Source of the DNA: Collinsella sp.
GTDB lineage: Bacteria > Actinomycetota > Coriobacteriia > Coriobacteriales > Coriobacteriaceae
NCBI GenBank assembly: GCA_022728415.1
Contig: JAIJJM010000015.1
Span: 1-15,597 of the forward strand
DNA: 15,597 nt
Reading direction: 5' to 3'
Shown here: positions 5,861 through 10,977 of the stretch, piece after piece
Layout of the letters: the number at the start of each line of letters is the position of its first letter
How positions within the stretch are numbered: position 1 is the first letter of the stretch
Notes under the pieces: model-generated
What the model saw: only the letters and a program-made list of their open reading frames with translations
Database searches by the model: none
What the model was told of the DNA's origin: nothing
Program-made: the position numbers and the translations under genes

Positions 5861-6598
5861 TTGTTTGTACTTACCGATCAGCAGGCTGACGAGATGCAGC
5901 GTCATCTAACTTCTTATTGCAAAGAGTATTCCTTGAGCGTAACTGATGTTGAGCTGAAGAAATGTATTCAGCATTTGGATTTGGTTCTGGAAACAAATAA
6001 GACAACCAATCTTACTCGTATTCTTAACGTAGAAGATGCTGTTGTACTTCATATCCTTGACTCACTTGTTTTGCTCCCCTATATCAATAAGGCTCCTGAG
6101 GGAGCTTTGCTCGATATGGGAACAGGTGCAGGCTTCCCTGGTGTTCCGTTAACCATAACCACGCATCGTAAAGCTACTTATATTGACTCAGTTGGCAAGA
6201 AGGTTGATGCTGTCAATTCTTTTGTTCATACTCTTGGATTGAAACATGCTCATGCGGTTCATGATCGACTTGAAGAATATGCTCGAAGCCATAAGAAGCA
6301 GTTCTCTGTCGTAACCGCCCGTGCACTGGCCCCTCTACCGATTCTTGTTGAGTATGCGGCTCCGTATCTCAAGAATGGAGGGTTATTTGTTATCACCAAG
6401 GGCAATCCATCGGATGAGGAACTTGCTTCGGGCATGTCGGTGGCTAAGATCTGCGGCTTCACTTTGATTCTGAATGACGCAATCGATTTGCCTGAGGGCT
6501 TGGGCCACAGGGAGTTCATTGTTCTTAAAAAGACTCATCCAGCATCCGTTTCTTTGCCTCGTGCAAATGGCATGGCAAAGAAGAATCCGCTTGCCTAG
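5861..6598 (+). CDS. rsmG: 16S rRNA (guanine-527-N7) methyltransferase RsmG
   Basis: RsmG methylates G527 of 16S rRNA from S-adenosylmethionine; its loss in other bacteria gives low-level streptomycin resistance. The class I methyltransferase motif is DMGTGAGFPGVPL (from D85), and YIDSVGKKVDAVNSF and VTARALAPL follow as expected. I chose TTG at 5861 (245 aa) because AAAGGAG (5848-5854) precedes it at six bases. An open frame starting at 5783 would begin inside the jag terminator. The gene is markedly AT-rich compared with yidC. The first parS begins one to two bases after its stop. Confidence 0.93.
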   Translation: MFVLTDQQADEMQRHLTSYCKEYSLSVTDVELKKCIQHLDLVLETNKTTNLTRILNVEDAVVLHILDSLVLLPYINKAPEGALLDMGTGAGFPGVPLTITTHRKATYIDSVGKKVDAVNSFVHTLGLKHAHAVHDRLEEYARSHKKQFSVVTARALAPLPILVEYAAPYLKNGGLFVITKGNPSDEELASGMSVAKICGFTLILNDAIDLPEGLGHREFIVLKKTHPASVSLPRANGMAKKNPLA

Positions 6599-6599
6599 A

Positions 6600-6615
6600 T
6601 GTTTCACGTGAAACA
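6600..6615. other. parS: parS centromere site 1
   Basis: Perfect 16-bp palindrome TGTTTCACGTGAAACA, matching the near-universal bacterial parS consensus bound by ParB. The palindrome extends to 18 bp (ATG...CAT) at 6599-6616. Confidence 0.97.
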
Positions 6616-6638
6616 TAATGGATAGTAACAACTTGCAG

Positions 6639-6654
6639 TGTTTCACGTGAAACA
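6639..6654. other. parS: parS centromere site 2
   Basis: Second perfect TGTTTCACGTGAAACA, starting exactly 39 bp after site 1. Confidence 0.97.
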
Positions 6655-6677
6655 TGGCGGTTGATATCGAATCGGAA

Positions 6678-6693
6678 TGTTTCACGTGAAACA
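6678..6693. other. parS: parS centromere site 3
   Basis: Third perfect TGTTTCACGTGAAACA, again exactly 39 bp on. It ends 39 bases before the parA start, so ParB bound here could also repress parAB. Confidence 0.97.
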
Positions 6694-6732
6694 TCCTCCG
6701 TTTGACAGCTTTAATACACACCAGGAGGGACC

Positions 6733-7533
6733 GTGGGATTTCGCGACGTTAAGCGTTCGAAGAGCGCAAAAGACACGCGTATCATTGCAATCATCAACCA
6801 AAAAGGCGGCGTCGGTAAGTCAACGACGGCTGTAAACCTTGCAGCAGCACTGGGTGAGCAAGGTCGCAAGACACTGATTGTCGATTTTGATCCACAGGGA
6901 AACAGCACCAGCGGATTTGGAATTGAAAAGGAAGACCTTGAACACTGCATCTATGATGCATTGTTGAATGATGTGCCCGCAGAGTCGCTTGTTCTTGATA
7001 CAGATTGCAAAAAGGTATTCGTTATTCCGGCAACAATTCAGCTTGCAGGGGCCGAAATTGAGCTTGTAAGCGCAATTGCTCGTGAAACTCGCCTTAAAGA
7101 TTTGCTTGAGCCGATTCAGGACGAGTTCGATTTTATTTTCATTGACTGTCCCCCTTCACTTGGCCTGCTTACCATCAACGCTTTGACCGCAGCAGATAGC
7201 GTTTTGATTCCGATCCAGTGCGAGTATTACGCACTCGAGGGAGTTACGAAGCTGCTTGAGTCAATGAAGATGGTCAAATCACGTCTGAACAAGGGCTTAG
7301 ACACTTACGGCGTGCTTATGACCATGTATGACTCACGTACTTCACTGTCGAATCAGGTTGTTGAGGAGGTTCAATCGTACTTTGGTGACAAGGCGTTTAA
7401 GACACTGATTCCTCGTACGGTTAAAATCTCCGAAGCTCCTTCTTTTGGAGAACCTGTAATTACCTATGCGCCTCAAAATAAGGGTGCAAAAGCGTATATG
7501 AACCTTGCAAAAGAGGTGATCAAGCGTGCCTAG
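6733..7533 (+). CDS. parA: Chromosome partitioning ATPase ParA (Soj)
   Basis: ParA is a DNA-binding ATPase that moves or positions ParB-parS complexes; Soj-type proteins also influence DnaA activity. The 266-aa protein has the deviant Walker A KGGVGKST (K24 and K29), LIVDFDPQGN after it, and Walker B FIFIDCPPSLG. It is a short chromosomal type without an N-terminal helix-turn-helix; only about 16 residues precede the fold. It starts with GTG behind AGGAGG (6723-6728). TTGACA at 6702-6707 has no -10 at a usable distance, so its promoter is unclear. It overlaps parB by eight bases. Confidence 0.95.
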   Translation: MGFRDVKRSKSAKDTRIIAIINQKGGVGKSTTAVNLAAALGEQGRKTLIVDFDPQGNSTSGFGIEKEDLEHCIYDALLNDVPAESLVLDTDCKKVFVIPATIQLAGAEIELVSAIARETRLKDLLEPIQDEFDFIFIDCPPSLGLLTINALTAADSVLIPIQCEYYALEGVTKLLESMKMVKSRLNKGLDTYGVLMTMYDSRTSLSNQVVEEVQSYFGDKAFKTLIPRTVKISEAPSFGEPVITYAPQNKGAKAYMNLAKEVIKRA

Positions 7534-8431
7534 TGCAAAGAAGCGTGGGGGGTTGGGACGTGGACTCAACGCTTTGGTCTCAGAGGCCGAGTATGAGACC
7601 GGTGGCTCGTCCGCATCGGCTTCAAATGCCGCATCTGAAATAAAACTGCCTATTGAAGATGTCGTTCCCAACCCTAATCAGCCGCGAATTCACTTTAATG
7701 AAACTGAACTCCGCGAGTTGAGCGAGTCAATCCAAGAACATGGAGTTTTGCAGCCGCTTTTGGTTCGCAAGCATGGAAACGGCTATGAGATCATCGCTGG
7801 TGAGCGTCGTTACCAGGCGTCAAAGCTCGCTGGTCTTGAGGAACTGCCTGTCATCATTAAAGATGTTAATGATGAAGAGATGCTGGCTCTTGCTCTTATC
7901 GAAAACCTTCAGCGTTCTGATCTAAATCCTGTTGAAGAAGCTAAGGGGTATCGTCAACTCATCGATGCCAGCGGTATGACCCAGGAAGCCTTATCAAAGG
8001 CAGTGAGTAAGTCGCGCTCTGCAATTACAAATTCACTGCGCCTCCTCGATCTGCCCGAGGTCGTTCAGCAGATGATATTTGAGGGTAAGCTTACCGCTGG
8101 CCATGCACGTGCGATTCTTGCAGTTCCCTATGAAGATGCAAGGATTCGACTTGCTGAGAAGGTTGTTGCAGAGGGCCTTTCCGTAAGGGCGACAGAAAAT
8201 CTTGCTCCGTTGTTTTCTGCCGGAGAGACGCCAAGGACTCCGAGGCCAGCAACACCTCAGTCATTTAAAAAGGCCGCTCGAGTTCTTCGTCAAGTTTTCA
8301 ACACGAATGTACGCGTGAAGAGCTCTCGTGGTAAGAACAAAATCGAAATCGAGTTCAAAGATGAAGAAGAGCTCTCCCGTATCCTTGGGGAAATGATTCA
8401 ATTTGGGCAGGAGGATCAGGATGAAGAGTAA
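7526..8431 (+). CDS. parB: Chromosome partitioning protein ParB (CTP switch, parS binding)
   Basis: ParB loads at parS, spreads as a CTP-dependent clamp and recruits SMC. The 301-aa protein begins with a basic KKRGGLGRGLNAL motif, typical of the ParA-interacting N-terminus. Next come NPNQPR, the CTP-binding GERRYQAS (GERR at 92-95) and ENLQRSDLNPVEEA (from E126). The helix-turn-helix is near MTQEALSKAVSKSRSAITNSL. A C-terminal dimer region follows a Pro/Thr-rich linker (ETPRTPRPATPQ). It starts with GTG behind GAGGTG, inside the parA end. Its own end overlaps the next small gene by 11 bases. Confidence 0.95.
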   Translation: MPSAKKRGGLGRGLNALVSEAEYETGGSSASASNAASEIKLPIEDVVPNPNQPRIHFNETELRELSESIQEHGVLQPLLVRKHGNGYEIIAGERRYQASKLAGLEELPVIIKDVNDEEMLALALIENLQRSDLNPVEEAKGYRQLIDASGMTQEALSKAVSKSRSAITNSLRLLDLPEVVQQMIFEGKLTAGHARAILAVPYEDARIRLAEKVVAEGLSVRATENLAPLFSAGETPRTPRPATPQSFKKAARVLRQVFNTNVRVKSSRGKNKIEIEFKDEEELSRILGEMIQFGQEDQDEE

Positions 8432-8675
8432 GGTTCTCGCGGTCATTTCGTTGGCAACCACCGTCGCTGCTGGTGCTTTTGCGGGTTATAAAATTGCGAC
8501 AGATGATGAACTTCGTGGTCGACTGCTGCGCGGAGCTCAGGACATCGTCGATACATCTAAGAAGAAAATGGATGTGATGACCGAAGATGTCGCTATGCGT
8601 ACTGCTCAGATGACTAAGAATCCCAAGATTAACCAAGACTGGGTTAACCATCAGTGGGAAAATGTTGGTTATTAG
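8421..8675 (+). CDS. Small membrane-anchored protein in the parAB operon
   Basis: I do not recognise this 84-aa protein. Residues 4-24 (KVLAVISLATTVAAGAFAGYK) form one hydrophobic, Gly/Ala-containing segment. A charged, probably helical region follows (DDELRGRLLRGAQDIVDTSKKK), then a hydrophilic tail ending WENVGY. This layout resembles YtxH-like small proteins, but no diagnostic motif proves it. The ATG at 8421 has a perfect AGGAGG (8409-8414) at six bases and overlaps the end of parB, so translation is coupled. A role linked to ParAB or envelope attachment is only a guess from position. Confidence 0.8.
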   Translation: MKSKVLAVISLATTVAAGAFAGYKIATDDELRGRLLRGAQDIVDTSKKKMDVMTEDVAMRTAQMTKNPKINQDWVNHQWENVGY

Positions 8676-8683
8676 GTACCTAA
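8672..8683. repeat. Perfect 12-bp palindrome TTAGGTACCTAA, right copy
   Basis: Same palindrome as 5168-5179, again followed by C. It overlaps the stop codon of the 84-aa gene and precedes the terminator. Confidence 0.5.
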
Positions 8684-8704
8684 CAATTACTTGCCTTTTT
8701 TGAT

Positions 8705-8746
8705 GGGGCCCTTGTCTGATTCATCAGATAAGGGCCCCTTATTTTT
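8705..8746 (+). terminator. Rho-independent terminator of the rsmG-parAB operon
   Basis: A 15-bp stem (8705-8719 with 8724-8738, one G-U pair) closes on a TTCA loop and is followed by TTATTTTT. The rich GGGGCCC base makes it strong. Confidence 0.95.
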
Positions 8747-8793
8747 GCGATAAAACTAAGCTTACGTAAATCAAATCCAATAGTATGAATACA

Positions 8794-8833
8794 GATGAAA
8801 CAGCCCCGGTTGCATTATCTGCAACCGGGGCTG
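8794..8833 (-). terminator. Terminator of rlmN (leftward)
   Basis: CAGCCCCGGTTGCA (8801-8814) pairs perfectly with 8820-8833 around a 5-base loop. Read leftward it is followed only by TTTCATC, a short T tract, so it may be moderately efficient. It lies 40 bases past the rlmN stop and faces the parAB terminator. Confidence 0.75.
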
Positions 8834-8838
8834 TCGGA

Positions 8839-8854
8839 TGTTTCACATGAAACG
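8839..8854. other. Degenerate parS-like site downstream of rlmN
   Basis: TGTTTCACATGAAACG has two mismatches to the perfect parS, one in the central CG. It is intergenic, between the rlmN stop and its terminator, about 2.2 kb from the parS cluster. Weak ParB binding is possible but unproven. Confidence 0.45.
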
Positions 8855-8873
8855 TTATGGGGTGCAGACTCCC

Positions 8874-9926
8874 CTATGCGTTCTTCTGGACCTTGAAACG
8901 TTGCTTCAGCTGACCGCAGGCGGCATCAATATCATTGCCGCGAGAATTACGGATCGTGGTCTCGATGCCACGAGACTCAAGGCGGCGCTGAAGATCCTCA
9001 ACCTTATGAATCGGCGACGGCTTGAGCGGGCTGCCCTCGATGTCGTTAAGCTGGATCAAGTTAACGTGGCACAGCGTTCCCTCGCAGAAGTCACAAAGCG
9101 CCTGCATCTCGGGGTTCGTGTCGTTGACGCCTTCGATCATGGCATACTCATAGGTCGGGCGGCGGCCCGTCTTCTCGGTGTAGAGCTGGAGCGCCTCGTG
9201 CAGGCGGAGCAGCGTGTACTTCTTAACACCGGGCATGAGCTTATTGCGCGTCGACTGGATGGCGGAATGCAGGGAAACGGCAAGCGTGAACTGCTCGGGG
9301 ATATCGGCAAATTTGCGAATACCGGGAATAACGCCGCTCGTGGAGACAGTGAGGTGACGGGCTCCGATACCGATGCCGTCCGGGTCGTTGAGGATTCGGA
9401 GGGCCTTGAGAACCTCGTCGTAGTTAGCAAACGGCTCGCCCTGGCCCATGAAGACAACGCTCGTGGCCCGCTCGCCAAAGTCGTTGGATACATGAAGCAC
9501 CTGGTCGACGATTTCCTGAGCTGTCAGCGAGCGCTTGAGGCCGTTAAGGCCGGTGGCGCAAAAGGCGCAGCCCATGCCACAGCCTGCCTGGGTGGAAACG
9601 CAGACGGAAAGCTTGTTACGACGGGGCATACCGACAGTCTCGACGGAAATGCCGTCGTGGTACTCGAGCAGATACTTGCGAGAGCCATCTTTGGATACCT
9701 GCTTGGTGAGCTCGGTCGGCGTATCAAAGGCAAAAGCCTCTTTAAGCTGCTCGCGGAAAGCCTTGGGAAGGTTGGTCATATCATCAAACGAACAAACGTT
9801 CTTCTCAAAGACCCATTCGATGAGCTGCTTCGCGCGGAAAGCGGGCTGGCCGAGTTCTGCCACGAGCTCGCGAATATCGTTTTGGCTCAAGTCGCGAATG
9901 TCCTGAGATTTAGTCCTGGGATTCAT
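8874..9926 (-). CDS. rlmN: 23S rRNA (A2503-C2) / tRNA (A37-C2) methyltransferase RlmN
   Basis: RlmN is a radical-SAM enzyme that methylates C2 of A2503 in 23S rRNA and A37 in some tRNAs by a ping-pong mechanism. The 350-aa protein has the CxxxCxxC iron-sulfur motif in CGMGCAFC (C116, C120, C123), GQGEP (161-165), and the methyl-carrying cysteine near the end in DAACGQL (C337). A Cfr-type resistance enzyme is less likely given this order and setting. The ATG follows GAAAGG at good spacing. It is divergent from ddl across 85 bases. Confidence 0.95.
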   Translation of the reverse strand: MNPRTKSQDIRDLSQNDIRELVAELGQPAFRAKQLIEWVFEKNVCSFDDMTNLPKAFREQLKEAFAFDTPTELTKQVSKDGSRKYLLEYHDGISVETVGMPRRNKLSVCVSTQAGCGMGCAFCATGLNGLKRSLTAQEIVDQVLHVSNDFGERATSVVFMGQGEPFANYDEVLKALRILNDPDGIGIGARHLTVSTSGVIPGIRKFADIPEQFTLAVSLHSAIQSTRNKLMPGVKKYTLLRLHEALQLYTEKTGRRPTYEYAMIEGVNDTNPEMQALCDFCEGTLCHVNLIQLNDIEGSPLKPSPIHKVEDLQRRLESRGIETTIRNSRGNDIDAACGQLKQRFKVQKNA

Positions 9927-9941
9927 GGAAGCCTTTCGATT

Positions 9942-9971
9942 TTGGGGAAACGTAGAGGGTATCGCTACAAT
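9942..9971 (+). promoter_or_regulatory. Possible promoter of ddl
   Basis: TTGGGG (9942-9947) and TACAAT (9966-9971) are 18 bp apart. The -10 is good and the -35 weak. Confidence 0.4.
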
Positions 9972-10011
9972 ATGGTATCAGCTGCAGAAATTATAGAGGA
10001 GGAGTCTGCCC

Positions 10012-10977
10012 ATGCCGGGTAAAAGCCTAGAGAACATGCACGTAGCGGTCTTGGCGGGCGGTCATTCCGCTGAGCGCGAGATCTCGCTCAATTCGGGAAA
10101 GAACGTCGTGGCGGCCCTGAAGGAGGCCGGCTACACTTCGGTTGACCTGCTCGACACGGCTGCCGATGATTTTATGGTAACCATGGCGACCGGTGGCTTT
10201 GACGTGGCGTTTATCGCCATGCACGGTGCCGGCGGCGAGGATGGTGCCATGCAGGGTGCCATGGAGACCCTGGGTATCCCCTACACGGCCTCGGGCGTAC
10301 TTGCCAGCGCCTGCGGTGCCGACAAGGAGGTCTCTAAGATCTTGTACGCCAAGGCGGGCATTCCCATTGCCCCCGGCTTGGCGATTGAGTCGGGCGATGA
10401 GATCGATATCGATCACATTGTCGAGGTTTGTGGCGAGCGCTGCTTTGTGAAGCCGGCCGTCAACGGTTCCAGCTATGGCATTTCCCTGGTCCATGAGCCA
10501 ACCGAGCTGCCCGCGGCAATCGCCAAGGCGTTTAAGTACGGCGACAAGGTGCTGGTCGAGAAGTGCATCGAGGGTACCGAGATAACCGTCGGCGTATACG
10601 GCGAAGATGACGTGCGTGCTCTGCCGATTGTCGAGATCCGTAAGCCCGAGGACTGCGAGTTCTACGACCTGGACGTGAAGTATGTGGACCCCGCGGATAT
10701 CCATCGAATTCCGGCGCAGATTTCGCCCGAGAATTACGCTCGCGCCCAGGAGCTCGCCTGTGCTGCCCATAAGGCACTCGGCTGCCTGGGTATCTCGCGC
10801 AGCGACTTTATCGTGAGCGAGGATGGCCCCGTCATCCTCGAGACCAACACGATTCCCGGCATGACCGATATGTCGCTGTATCCGGATGAGATTCGCCACA
10901 CCGATGACATGACGTTCCCGCAGGTCTGTGACAGTCTGATTCGTATGGGACTTCGTCGAGCGGGCACTGCATGCTAA
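10012..10977 (+). CDS. ddl: D-alanine--D-alanine ligase
   Basis: Ddl joins two D-alanines with ATP to make the end of the peptidoglycan stem peptide. The 321-aa protein shows the whole family pattern: GGHSAEREISL, HGAGGEDGAMQG, FVKPAVNGSSYGIS, EKCIEGTEITVGV, the omega-loop FYDLDVKY, RSDF and ETNTIPGMTDMSLYP. The Tyr in the omega loop points to D-Ala-D-Ala rather than D-Ala-D-Lac specificity, so an intrinsic Van-type ligase is unlikely. AGGAGGAG (9997-10004) precedes the ATG. Its end overlaps the next gene by seven bases, suggesting coupled expression with the helicase. Confidence 0.95.
   Translation: MPGKSLENMHVAVLAGGHSAEREISLNSGKNVVAALKEAGYTSVDLLDTAADDFMVTMATGGFDVAFIAMHGAGGEDGAMQGAMETLGIPYTASGVLASACGADKEVSKILYAKAGIPIAPGLAIESGDEIDIDHIVEVCGERCFVKPAVNGSSYGISLVHEPTELPAAIAKAFKYGDKVLVEKCIEGTEITVGVYGEDDVRALPIVEIRKPEDCEFYDLDVKYVDPADIHRIPAQISPENYARAQELACAAHKALGCLGISRSDFIVSEDGPVILETNTIPGMTDMSLYPDEIRHTDDMTFPQVCDSLIRMGLRRAGTAC

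Noticed and set aside
6702..6717. TTGACA with TAATAC before parA as a promoter
   Set aside because: The spacing is only 4 bases, and at 17-18 bases the sequence is the parA ribosome binding site.
6383..6721. Minus-strand frame with three MFHVKH repeats, looking like a repeat protein
   Set aside because: The repeats are the translation of the three parS palindromes; the rest is antisense to rsmG.
8838..10022. Long + strand open frame of 394 codons
   Set aside because: Antisense to rlmN, which has all radical-SAM motifs; this frame has none and would run through the rlmN-ddl promoter gap.
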